Part shown: positions 10,596 to 17,939 of the stretch, in pieces
Position numbering within the stretch: the stretch's first letter is position 1
How the letters are laid out: each line of letters starts with the position of its first letter
Source: an uncultured bacterium
GTDB taxonomy: Bacteria; Cyanobacteriota; Vampirovibrionia; Gastranaerophilales; Gastranaerophilaceae
DNA: 64,000 nt
Assembly: GCA_902780525.1 (NCBI GenBank)
Contig: CACZFL010000003.1
Coordinates: forward strand, 124,001-188,000
Reading direction: 5' to 3'
Program-made: the position numbers and the translations under genes
The notes under the pieces: generated by a model
The model's input: only the letters and a program-made list of their open reading frames with translations
Told to the model about the DNA's origin: nothing
Databases searched by the model: none

Positions 10596-10628
10596 ATGGA
10601 GGCAAATTACTTGTCTCCATTTTTTTTT
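10596..10628 (+). terminator. Rho-independent terminator after recA
   Basis: The inverted repeat ATGGAG...CTCCAT at 10596-10620, strengthened by an inner CAA/TTG match, is followed by nine T residues. It closes the coiled-coil/recA unit. Confidence 0.85.
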
Positions 10629-10697
10629 GATAAAAATGAACAATATTTTATAATAATCGTTTCAATACATGAAATAACATAATTTAAGGAGTAGGAA

Positions 10698-11354
10698 ATG
10701 CGTTTATTTCTGTTTGTCTTAGTTGTTTTATTAACTTTACAAAGTTGTTATGCTCTTGATAATTCAAAGAACTTACAAACAGACGAAATTGTTACTAAAT
10801 ACACTTTTGAAGATTCAATGAGCGGAAAAGTAGTAAAAATAGAAAAAGGAACTACCCTCCCAATTACCTTGCAGACATCCATAGATACTTCAACAATACA
10901 AGAGCATGATGAAGTAGCAGCAACTTTAAATGAAGATTTAAAAATTGATGGAGCAATTGTTGCCAAACAAAATAGCGTACTTTATGGGAAAGTAATAAAG
11001 GCTAAAAAAGCTTCCAATTGTATGAGGGGCGGAAAAGTCAAAATAAAATTTGATAAACTTATTACAACAGAAAATAAAACATATGACATAGATACTGAAG
11101 CAATAGATTTTGTAGTATCGTCAGAAGACAAAAAAATGACAATTGGACAAACCGCAATACAAGTAGTTTTAATGGCATTATATGGTGTTGCAACATGCGG
11201 AATCGGAGCTGTTGTTATTGGTATTTGCTTTTTTACAACACCAACAGGGCTCTTTCCTGCTTTTACCAAAAAAGGAACAGATGCCGTAATACCTGCTTCT
11301 ACTGAAATAGAGGTTTCTCTCAACGATTCATTAAATGCAATAGCTACTTATTAA
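10698..11354 (+). CDS. Exported protein of unknown function
   Basis: 218 residues. The first ~20 form a signal peptide (short basic start, LFLFVLVVLLTLQSC, then CYALD), giving either signal peptidase I cleavage after CYA or an atypical lipobox LQSC. The mature part has a beta-rich region (residues ~45-120: KGTTLPITLQTSI, ALNED-like LNEDLKIDGAIVAKQNSVLYGKVIKAKKA) and a hydrophobic segment at ~155-185 (QTAIQVVLMALYGVATCGIGAVVIGICFF is the region; only its character is used here). The beta-rich part faintly resembles the outer-membrane domain of VirB10/TrbI-like proteins, which I do not claim. AAGGAG precedes ATG. Confidence 0.7.
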   Translation: MRLFLFVLVVLLTLQSCYALDNSKNLQTDEIVTKYTFEDSMSGKVVKIEKGTTLPITLQTSIDTSTIQEHDEVAATLNEDLKIDGAIVAKQNSVLYGKVIKAKKASNCMRGGKVKIKFDKLITTENKTYDIDTEAIDFVVSSEDKKMTIGQTAIQVVLMALYGVATCGIGAVVIGICFFTTPTGLFPAFTKKGTDAVIPASTEIEVSLNDSLNAIATY

Positions 11355-11381
11355 ATTCAAGTTTACATTAGTTAACCATTA

Positions 11382-11410
11382 TTGACTTTTTTTCGAATTT
11401 CTATAATAAT
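11382..11410 (+). promoter_or_regulatory. Promoter of the Fur-family gene
   Basis: TTGACT (-35, 11382-11387) and AATAAT (-10, 11405-11410) are separated by exactly 17 nt. The Fur box begins at the next base, so it would cover the transcription start. Confidence 0.65.
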
Positions 11411-11429
11411 GATAATGATAATAATTATC
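11411..11429. promoter_or_regulatory. Fur box (18 of 19 bases match the consensus)
   Basis: The sequence GATAATGATAATAATTATC differs from the classical Fur consensus GATAATGATAATCATTATC only at position 13. It lies between the -10 hexamer and the Fur-family start codon, which indicates metal-dependent autoregulation and favours Fur over PerR/Zur for the neighbouring protein. Confidence 0.85.
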
Positions 11430-11450
11430 ATTTATTGGGAAGTTGAGATT

Positions 11451-11891
11451 ATGAGGAACTCGAAGCAAAAAGAAATTATTTTGCGTGCGCTTGGTGAACA
11501 CTGTATTCATCCGACTGCTGATGAGCTTTATAATTATATACACCAGGAATATTCAGATATTGGCGTTGCAACGGTTTATCGCAATCTTAACAAGTTTGCC
11601 GAAAAGGGTATTATCCGCAAAATTATAGGACTTGACGGCTCTTCTCATTTTGATAGTTGTTTAGAACCGCATTATCATTTTATTTGCAGCTGCTGCGGAA
11701 AAATTTATGATGTACCTATAAACATAGGTAAAGATTTAATCGCAAAAGCTGAAGAGTTTACAGACTGCAAAATAACCTCTATGAACATGACATTCAGAGG
11801 TCTTTGCAGAGAATGTGAGGACAAGCATAACGGCAAGTTCGTTTTTGACGAAGCGGAAACGGAAATGCTGTTAACGGCAAGCACATCATAA
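11451..11891 (+). CDS. fur: Ferric uptake regulator family protein
   Basis: 146 residues. The start at 11451 (MRNSKQKEIILRAL) is preferred over the upstream ATG at 11382, which would translate promoter and Fur box into an isoleucine run. The N-terminal winged helix includes HPTADELYNYI and GVATVYRNLNKFAEKGIIRKI. The metal-binding half has HYHFICSCCGKIYDV and a C-terminal CREC pair, giving the CxxC...CxxC structural zinc site, plus the HFD segment. The protein should repress iron-uptake or oxidative-stress genes when loaded with metal. The adjacent Fur box implies autoregulation. PerR is the main alternative; the box argues for Fur. Confidence 0.88.
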   Translation: MRNSKQKEIILRALGEHCIHPTADELYNYIHQEYSDIGVATVYRNLNKFAEKGIIRKIIGLDGSSHFDSCLEPHYHFICSCCGKIYDVPINIGKDLIAKAEEFTDCKITSMNMTFRGLCRECEDKHNGKFVFDEAETEMLLTASTS

Positions 11892-11937
11892 AAACCACTA
11901 CAATTGTAAAATTGACAATTTATATAAGTTAATATTA

Positions 11938-11967
11938 TTGGATTTAAGATATTACAGGTGGTATAAT
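11938..11967 (+). promoter_or_regulatory. Promoter of the split pfl operon
   Basis: TTGGAT (11938-11943) and an extended -10 TGGTATAAT (hexamer 11962-11967) are separated by 18 nt. An AATTGT...ACAATT inverted repeat lies upstream at 11902-11920 and could be an operator. Confidence 0.6.
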
Positions 11968-12019
11968 AGAAGTTCTCACCCTATATTAAAAAAATAAGTA
12001 CAAAGGAGATATGTTACAA

Positions 12020-14116
12020 ATGGAAGCAACATTAGAGCGATCCGCAGAAAATAAATACTCATCAACGGAATTTATTGGCGGAAAGTGGCAGAAAGAGATT
12101 AATGTAAGAGATTTTATACAGAGAAACTACACTCAATATAACGGTGATTCAAGTTTCTTAACGGGTCCTACTGAAGCAACAAAAAAATTGTGGGAAGAAT
12201 GCTGCGACCTGTTCAAAAAAGAACGTGACAACGGCGGTGTTCTCGATATGGATACAAAAATAGTTTCCACTATAACCTCGCACGGTGCAGGTTATATTGA
12301 TAAACCGTTAGAAAAAATTGTAGGTCTTCAGACTGATAAACCGCTTAAACGTTCACTTCAGCCGTTTGGCGGTATAAGAATGGCAGAAGGTGCCTGCAAA
12401 TCATATGGTTATGAAGTTGATCCTGAAATCAGCGAAATATTTACAAAATACAGAAAAACACACAATCAGGGTGTATTTGATGCATATACTCCCGAGATGA
12501 AAAGAGCTCGTCATGCCGCAATTCTTACAGGTCTGCCTGATGCTTACGGAAGAGGCCGTATCATTGGCGACTACAGAAGAATAGCTTTGTATGGTATCGA
12601 CAGACTTGTTTATGACAAAATCGAGCAGCACAACTCTATTGACGGAGATATGACTCCTGAAAAGATTCAGTTGAAAGAAGAAATCTCAGAACAAATCCGT
12701 GCTTTGTGGGAAATGGCAGAACTTGGTAAAATCTATGGTTTTGACATTACACAACCTGCAAGAAACGCTCGTGAAGCTGTTCAATGGTTATACTTTGGTT
12801 ACTTATCCGCAGTAAAAGAGCAAAACGGCGCAGCAATGAGTATCGGAAGAACATCTACTTTCTTGGATATTTATATCGAAAGAGATTTACGTGACGGTAT
12901 TATATCAGAACAAGAAGCTCAGGAACTTATTGACCACTTCATTATGAAACTGAGATTGGTTAAGTTTGCAAGAACCCCTGAATACAACGCATTGTTCTCA
13001 GGTGACCCGACCTGGGTAACTGAATCAATCGGCGGCGTTGGTGTTGACGGCAGACACATGGTTACAAAGAACTCGTTCAGATACCTTCATACTCTTGAAA
13101 ACTTAGGTACTGCACCTGAACCGAACTTAACCGTTTTATGGTCAAAAAATTTACCGCACAACTTCAAGCAATACGCTGCGCACATTTCAATCACAACATC
13201 ATCTATTCAGTATGAAAATGACGATTTAATGAGAACCGTTCACGGTGATGATTACGCTATTGCATGCTGTGTATCATCTATGGTTGTAGGTAAAGAAATG
13301 CAATTCTTCGGGGCAAGGGCTAACCTGGCAAAATGTCTTTTGTACGCAATTAACGGCGGTATTGATGAAAGACTGAAAGAACAGGTTGGACCTAAGTACA
13401 GACCAATTACATCAGAATATCTTGACTATGAAGAAGTTATGGAAAGATATGAAGATATGATGGAATGGCTTGCAGGCTTGTATGTAAATACATTGAATGT
13501 AATTCATTACATGCATGATAAATACTGTTATGAACGCTCTCAAATGGCGCTTCATGACAGAGATGTAAAAAGATATTTTGCAACAGGTATTGCAGGATTG
13601 TCGGTTGTTGCTGATTCTCTTTCTGCAATCAAGTATGCGCGTGTTAAAACAATACGTGATGAAAACGGTATAGTTGTTGATTACGAAGTCGAAGGAGATT
13701 ACCCTAAATACGGAAATAATGATGACAGAGTTGATGAGATGGCAGTAGATTTGGTTCACAAGTTTATGAGCATGATAAGAAAACATACAACTTACAGAAA
13801 CTCTATTCCTACCATGTCAATTCTTACAATCACATCAAACGTAGTTTACGGAAAGAAAACAGGAAACACTCCTGACGGACGTAAAGCAGGAGTTCCATTA
13901 GCCCCCGGTGCTAACCCGATGCACGGGCGTGACAGTAACGGTGCAGTTGCATCATTGGCATCTGTTGCAAAACTTCCGTTTAATGATGCACAGGACGGTA
14001 TTTCAAATACCTTCTCAATCATTCCGAACGCTCTTGGTAAAGATGAAATCTTCATGGGCGATTTGGATATCTGTTTAGACTGCGGTTGCGCAGAGAGAAC
14101 AGTAGATTTTGAATAA
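12020..14116 (+). CDS. pflB: Pyruvate formate-lyase catalytic core lacking its glycyl-radical domain
   Basis: 698 residues closely following PflB (NEVNVRDFIQ-like start, [38 protein letters not shown]-like region, ALHDRDV, NPMHGRD). PFL converts pyruvate and CoA to acetyl-CoA and formate. The catalytic Cys pair is present (ACCVSS, C416-C417). The homology stops at [11 protein letters not shown], where a normal ~760-residue PflB continues into its glycyl-radical domain. Here a novel cysteine-rich tail ([16 protein letters not shown]) ends at TAA, and the missing domain is the next gene, 20 nt downstream. ATG 12020 sits 11 nt from AGGAG; ATG 12011 is only 2 nt away and is less likely. Confidence 0.95.
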   Translation: MEATLERSAENKYSSTEFIGGKWQKEINVRDFIQRNYTQYNGDSSFLTGPTEATKKLWEECCDLFKKERDNGGVLDMDTKIVSTITSHGAGYIDKPLEKIVGLQTDKPLKRSLQPFGGIRMAEGACKSYGYEVDPEISEIFTKYRKTHNQGVFDAYTPEMKRARHAAILTGLPDAYGRGRIIGDYRRIALYGIDRLVYDKIEQHNSIDGDMTPEKIQLKEEISEQIRALWEMAELGKIYGFDITQPARNAREAVQWLYFGYLSAVKEQNGAAMSIGRTSTFLDIYIERDLRDGIISEQEAQELIDHFIMKLRLVKFARTPEYNALFSGDPTWVTESIGGVGVDGRHMVTKNSFRYLHTLENLGTAPEPNLTVLWSKNLPHNFKQYAAHISITTSSIQYENDDLMRTVHGDDYAIACCVSSMVVGKEMQFFGARANLAKCLLYAINGGIDERLKEQVGPKYRPITSEYLDYEEVMERYEDMMEWLAGLYVNTLNVIHYMHDKYCYERSQMALHDRDVKRYFATGIAGLSVVADSLSAIKYARVKTIRDENGIVVDYEVEGDYPKYGNNDDRVDEMAVDLVHKFMSMIRKHTTYRNSIPTMSILTITSNVVYGKKTGNTPDGRKAGVPLAPGANPMHGRDSNGAVASLASVAKLPFNDAQDGISNTFSIIPNALGKDEIFMGDLDICLDCGCAERTVDFE

Positions 14117-14136
14117 TAAACTTAAAGGAGAATAAA

Positions 14137-14553
14137 ATGACAACTCAACAAGAAGAAAATTTAATAAACTTACTTGACGGATACGTTGAAAAGGGCGGAC
14201 ACCACCTGAACGTTAATGTATTCAACAGAGAAACTTTGCTTGATGCTCAGGCTCACCCTGAAAAATATCCGCAATTAACAGTTCGTGTTTCAGGATACGC
14301 TGTTAACTTCATTAAACTTACAAAAGAACAACAGGACGATGTTATATCAAGAACATTCCACAAATCTTTGGGAACAGCACCTGTTTCTCAGCCGATTGAA
14401 TCAAAAGCGGAAGAAAGAATTATTGAATACACACCTGTTGAAGAAACACACACCGCTCCGAGAACAAGTATCGGTTCTATGTCTATGCCGTCTGATTTCA
14501 GGGGGGTAAATAAAGGAGCAGGTATTCAGGAAAAAATACATACAAATGTTTAA
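14137..14553 (+). CDS. Stand-alone glycyl-radical domain of pyruvate formate-lyase
   Basis: 138 residues. Residues ~8-80 match the C-terminus of Pfl[38 protein letters not shown] with the radical Gly at position 53, and [16 protein letters not shown] disordered proline/threonine-rich tail of ~55 residues follows that ordinary PflB lacks. AAAGGAG precedes the ATG, so it is translated independently, not by readthrough. It resembles GrcA/YfiD, the spare part that rescues oxygen-cleaved PFL in E. coli. Here, though, the main enzyme has no radical domain of its own, so this subunit should be obligatory. It needs activation by a radical-SAM activase, which is not in the window. Confidence 0.93.
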   Translation: MTTQQEENLINLLDGYVEKGGHHLNVNVFNRETLLDAQAHPEKYPQLTVRVSGYAVNFIKLTKEQQDDVISRTFHKSLGTAPVSQPIESKAEERIIEYTPVEETHTAPRTSIGSMSMPSDFRGVNKGAGIQEKIHTNV

Positions 14554-14557
14554 TAAC

Positions 14558-14584
14558 TTGACATAAAAGGCTGTATGCTATAAT
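14558..14584 (+). promoter_or_regulatory. Promoter of the serine-leader attenuator transcript
   Basis: A perfect TTGACA (14558-14563) and an extended -10 TGCTATAAT (hexamer 14579-14584) are separated by 15 nt. The predicted start near 14591 is almost at the leader-peptide ATG (14593), so the leader mRNA is effectively leaderless. Confidence 0.7.
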
Positions 14585-14592
14585 CTAAAAAT

Positions 14593-14661
14593 ATGGAAAA
14601 TTTATACTTTACAACTTCATCATCATCCTCATCCTCCAAGTTGCATTCGGAACTTGAGTGA
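14593..14661 (+). CDS. 22-residue leader peptide with seven consecutive serine codons
   Basis: The ORF runs ATG 14593 to TGA 14659-14661. It starts MENLYFTT and ends SKLHSELE, with codons 9-15 all serine (TCA TCA TCA TCC TCA TCC TCC, 14617-14637) and an eighth serine at codon 19. No Shine-Dalgarno sequence precedes it; the -10 hexamer ends 8 nt upstream. A run of one amino acid placed directly before competing RNA hairpins is the hallmark of amino-acid biosynthesis leaders (his, thr, leu). It is too short for standard gene finding. Its likely role is to stall ribosomes when charged seryl-tRNA is scarce. Confidence 0.8.
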   Translation: MENLYFTTSSSSSSSKLHSELE

Positions 14662-14735
14662 TTTTGATGTGTAGTTTTTAAGGTATATGTTAAAGTTTTA
14701 AAAGTTCCGATTTATTAAATCGGAACTTTTTATTT
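14637..14735 (+). promoter_or_regulatory. Transcription attenuator with mutually exclusive hairpins
   Basis: Four segments are visible. Segment 1 (CAAGTT, 14637-14642) pairs with part of segment 2 (AACTTG, 14651-14656). Segment 2 (TCGGAACTT, 14647-14655) is a perfect 9-bp complement of segment 3 (AAGTTCCGA, 14702-14710). Segment 3, extended to 14701-14713, pairs over 13 bp with segment 4 (14717-14729), followed by a U-rich tail, to form the terminator. A ribosome stalled on the serine run would cover segment 1 and allow 2:3 antitermination. A ribosome reaching the TGA would cover segment 2 and allow the 3:4 terminator. Confidence 0.8.
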
Positions 14736-14752
14736 GCAGATTCGGAGAAGGA

Positions 14753-16255
14753 TTGAAAGTACATAATATAAACAAATTAACATTTAGAGGACCGTTAGAC
14801 GGCACATTAACACAGGTTTTAAGAGCCTGTGACACAAATGAAATGGTTAACGCCGTCGGACTTGATGTAGGCTCTATGGTTATTCCGAGGTCCTATTATG
14901 ATACAAAAGCAAGGAACGAATTTGCAGGTGCTGAAACTTTTTTCCGTGAAATCAGCGGTACTTTTATTAACTGTATCTCTGCCGGTTTATTTGCTCAGAT
15001 TATCTCTAAATTTGCATCAAAACATGTTATGAAGGATGTTAAAACAAATCCTGCAAGCTGGTACTCAAAAGACTCACTTGAAACTCTTAAAGAGGCATGG
15101 GAAGTCGGAGGCAAAGATACGGAAGGGTATCTGAACACCGTGTTTGAAAATCTTTCAGGCCGTGACGGACATGGGGTAAATGAGTTCAAAAATATTAACT
15201 GGGATAAAATCGAATGGAACGATGAAAAAATCTGGCAGAGAATTAACTGGAAAGATGAAGGATACAAAAACATTCAAGATAGACTAAAAACAAAAGAAGA
15301 TTTTATAAAAACCTTCGCTGATTTTATTCAGGACAAAAATATTACCTCAGAAGACAAAAAAGAAGTTTTATCAATAATGGACAAACGGCTTACAAACGCT
15401 CTTGGTGCGGGAAGAAACGTAACTGTTAAAATCGGGGATAAAATCCTTGAAACAAGCCTATGGAATGTTTTAAGAGATACTCAGGACATGGCGCGTGATA
15501 TTTTCACAAACCCCAATGTTAACACAGAAAAAGCTTTTGAAAAAATCAAAAAAGTTAACAAAATAAAAGGCTTTGGCGCTATTGCAGGCGCATGCATTTT
15601 GGGTTTAACAAATCAGTTTATAAACAGAAAAATTACGGAAAAAAGAACCGGCAAAAAGGGGTTTGTCGGAGATGTTGATTTTACTTCGGCAGAGCACGAA
15701 CACAAAAAAGACAAAACCCTAATTTTCAAAAAACTCGGGGCAAGTATCGTAATGCTAGGTATGGTAGCTTCTGTTATGAGAGTTAAAAACATCAAGGAAT
15801 TTGCCAAAAAACTTGAATTTACAGGACCTGTTACAAGCGGAAATGCCATAAAAACAGTCTATGCGGCAAACATTACGGGACGATTTATGGCTGCAGATAA
15901 CGGAACAGAACTTAGAGAATCTATGACAAGAGATTACTTAGGGTTCCTTAACTGGCTTGTATTTGGCGGTTTTGCAGCAAAAGGCGTTGCTAATTTGCTC
16001 GATAAAAAAGGTAAAAGCTTGTTTAATTATTCAAAAGAAGGCAAAGGCTTAAAACACTGGCTCAACGATTTAACACTCAAAACGCACAACGAAGTCGCAG
16101 CAAAAGGCAGAGAGTTTACAAAGAAAAATATGTGGAAACTCAATCTTGCAAACGCTTCAGGTATAGCTTATTCGGCTATAACACTGGGGATTTTACTTCC
16201 TATGCTAAACGCAAAAGTTACAAAACATAAAGCGGAAAGACAGAAACAATGCTAG
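14753..16255 (+). CDS. Unknown tagged protein downstream of the serine attenuator
   Basis: 500 residues from a TTG start with GGAGAAGG 5 nt upstream. I do not recognise the family. The N-terminus MKVHNINKLTFRGPL carries the short tag shared with the proteins at 16305, 17940, 23024 and 45575. Hydrophobic segments lie near residues 62-80 (FINCISAGLFAQIIS), 265-285 (IAGACILGLTNQF), 330-345 (LGASIVMLGMVASV), 400-415 and 470-490, suggesting a membrane-associated protein with charged loops. The region ~115-180 is tryptophan- and asparagine-rich (NINWDKIEWNDEKIWQRINW). It lies 18 nt after the attenuator, so its transcription should depend on serine-codon translation, yet nothing in it suggests serine metabolism. 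Confidence 0.75.
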   Translation: MKVHNINKLTFRGPLDGTLTQVLRACDTNEMVNAVGLDVGSMVIPRSYYDTKARNEFAGAETFFREISGTFINCISAGLFAQIISKFASKHVMKDVKTNPASWYSKDSLETLKEAWEVGGKDTEGYLNTVFENLSGRDGHGVNEFKNINWDKIEWNDEKIWQRINWKDEGYKNIQDRLKTKEDFIKTFADFIQDKNITSEDKKEVLSIMDKRLTNALGAGRNVTVKIGDKILETSLWNVLRDTQDMARDIFTNPNVNTEKAFEKIKKVNKIKGFGAIAGACILGLTNQFINRKITEKRTGKKGFVGDVDFTSAEHEHKKDKTLIFKKLGASIVMLGMVASVMRVKNIKEFAKKLEFTGPVTSGNAIKTVYAANITGRFMAADNGTELRESMTRDYLGFLNWLVFGGFAAKGVANLLDKKGKSLFNYSKEGKGLKHWLNDLTLKTHNEVAAKGREFTKKNMWKLNLANASGIAYSAITLGILLPMLNAKVTKHKAERQKQC

Positions 16256-16304
16256 CAAATTTTATTTTTACATGTTTAAAAATAATAAAGAAAGGTGTAT
16301 TGTA

Positions 16305-16739
16305 ATGCAGATAGATAAAATTCAAAACAGTAACCAAACAAGCTTCGGAATTAAGTATAAAAATAAAAAAGCTTGGGATAAAAGCGTTTTAAAGGCTTTT
16401 GAAGAGTCAAGAATATTCAGGGATATTAATAAAAAATATCCGAATGCAGAAGTTAGATATACAAAGATATCAGGCGAGGATAGTATTGGTAATTCTGAAA
16501 TAATTCACACACTTCTTATGGATATAAAACTTGACAAAAATAAAATTTTCCGCTGGCATTTGTCAAGCCATAGCGAAATGTTTCCGGAACAACATTTGAA
16601 ATATGAGCTGAAAACACTCAGTCTGAAAGATATAGAAAAAGCTGCAACAGAAGTACTTGCACCGATATATACATTGAATATTAAATATAAACAAAATCCA
16701 ATAAAAGCATTTTTTCAAAAGATTTTTCATAAATCATAA
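16305..16739 (+). CDS. Small unknown tagged protein
   Basis: 144 residues from ATG 16305, which has AAAGG about 9 nt upstream; the in-frame ATG at 16272 is rejected. The N-terminus MQIDKIQNSNQTSFGIKYK is another example of the shared tag. The rest is basic and mixed alpha/beta, ending in a basic amphipathic stretch (NPIKAFFQKIFHKS). I do not recognise a domain. It follows the 500-residue gene by 49 nt and may share its attenuated transcript. Confidence 0.7.
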   Translation: MQIDKIQNSNQTSFGIKYKNKKAWDKSVLKAFEESRIFRDINKKYPNAEVRYTKISGEDSIGNSEIIHTLLMDIKLDKNKIFRWHLSSHSEMFPEQHLKYELKTLSLKDIEKAATEVLAPIYTLNIKYKQNPIKAFFQKIFHKS

Positions 16740-16744
16740 CATGC

Positions 16745-16750
16745 TATAAT
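16745..16750 (+). promoter_or_regulatory. Leaderless promoter -10 of anmK
   Basis: An extended -10 TGCTATAAT ends 6 nt before the anmK ATG (16757) and no Shine-Dalgarno sequence is visible, so transcription probably starts at or next to the start codon. Confidence 0.65.
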
Positions 16751-16756
16751 AATTTT

Positions 16757-17881
16757 ATGGCTGAAAAAGAAATAAAGAAAATTATCGGTTTAATGTCAGG
16801 AACTTCGTGCGACTCGATTGATGCTGCACTATGTGAAGTTCAGCCTGATTTGTCGGTTCAACTCATTCAGGGCATTAATCATCCGTACCCCGAGCATATA
16901 AGAGCAAAGATTTTTCAGGCATTCAGGAACGAACTTTCCGTAAAAGAGCTCTGCCAGCTTAATTTTGCCGTTGGAAGATGTTTTGCAGACGCTTGTAATA
17001 TATTAATTGGGGAATTTGGTAAACCTGACTTAATCGCAAGCCACGGACAAACGGTTTATCACTATCCGTTTGATGAAAAAATTGATAATATTCCGCTTAA
17101 AAGTACTCTACAAATTGGTGAAAGCTCTGTTATATCAGCGCTGACAGGCTGTCCTACCATTTCCAATTTCCGTGAAAAAGATATTGCAGTCGGCGGACAG
17201 GGCGCACCGCTAGTTTGTTTTGCTGATGAAAAATGGTGGGGTAAATATAATAAGAATTTTGCGATTCAGAACATTGGCGGAATTTCTAACGTAACGGTTG
17301 TATCAAATGAACACGACACCTTTGGTTTCGATACAGGCTGCGGAAATATCATGATAGATTATTGTGTTCAAAAACTTTTTAACAAAAAGTACGACAAAGG
17401 CGGAGAAATAGCGCATGAAGGTAACATTTGTGAAAGCTGGTTAGATTGTTTGCTTCAGGACGAATACTATTACCTTGAACCGCCAAAAACAACGGGCAGA
17501 GAATATTTCTCGGTTAAGTATATTGAAAACATTTTAAAAACAGCACCCTCAGAATCAAAGGATGTAATTGCAACTCTTACGGCTCTCACCGCTAAAACAA
17601 TAGCGCAGGCATACGAACGATTTATTTACCCTGTTTGCCATATTGATACAGCAGTAATCGGCGGAGGCGGTGCTTATAACAAAACAATGATGAAATTCCT
17701 GAGAACATATTTACCACAAAGGATTGAGCTTAAAACTCATGAGGATTTTGGAATTTCCAATAACTACAAAGAAGCTATGGCATTTGCACTTTTGGGATAC
17801 TGCAACTATTACGGCATACCATCAAATGTTCCTTCTTGCACCGGAGCAGAAAAACGTGTAGTCTTAGGGAAGTTGTGCTAA
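16757..17881 (+). CDS. anmK: Anhydro-N-acetylmuramic acid kinase
   Basis: 374 residues, full length. AnmK hydrolyses and phosphorylates 1,6-anhydroMurNAc to MurNAc-6-phosphate during recycling of peptidoglycan fragments in the cytoplasm. Visible signatures are the N-terminal phosphate-binding GLMSGTSCDSIDAAL, SHGQTVYHYP, IGESSVIS, NFREKDIAVGGQGAPLV, QNIGGISNVT, FDTGCGNIMIDY and IGGGGAYN. It has its own leaderless-type promoter and follows two tagged unknown genes. MurNAc-6-P etherase is not in the window. Confidence 0.95.
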   Translation: MAEKEIKKIIGLMSGTSCDSIDAALCEVQPDLSVQLIQGINHPYPEHIRAKIFQAFRNELSVKELCQLNFAVGRCFADACNILIGEFGKPDLIASHGQTVYHYPFDEKIDNIPLKSTLQIGESSVISALTGCPTISNFREKDIAVGGQGAPLVCFADEKWWGKYNKNFAIQNIGGISNVTVVSNEHDTFGFDTGCGNIMIDYCVQKLFNKKYDKGGEIAHEGNICESWLDCLLQDEYYYLEPPKTTGREYFSVKYIENILKTAPSESKDVIATLTALTAKTIAQAYERFIYPVCHIDTAVIGGGGAYNKTMMKFLRTYLPQRIELKTHEDFGISNNYKEAMAFALLGYCNYYGIPSNVPSCTGAEKRVVLGKLC

Positions 17882-17939
17882 AACATATCGGCAAAAATAA
17901 TTTTCACAGGGTTTAGATTTAATATCGGAGTCAGAAACC

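Noticed and set aside
11382-11450. Upstream in-frame extension of the Fur protein
   Set aside because: It would encode the promoter and Fur box as a poly-isoleucine stretch.
14100-14140. Frameshift or stop-codon readthrough joining the two pfl genes
   Set aside because: The second gene has its own Shine-Dalgarno sequence and the first has a novel tail before TAA; separate genes fit better.
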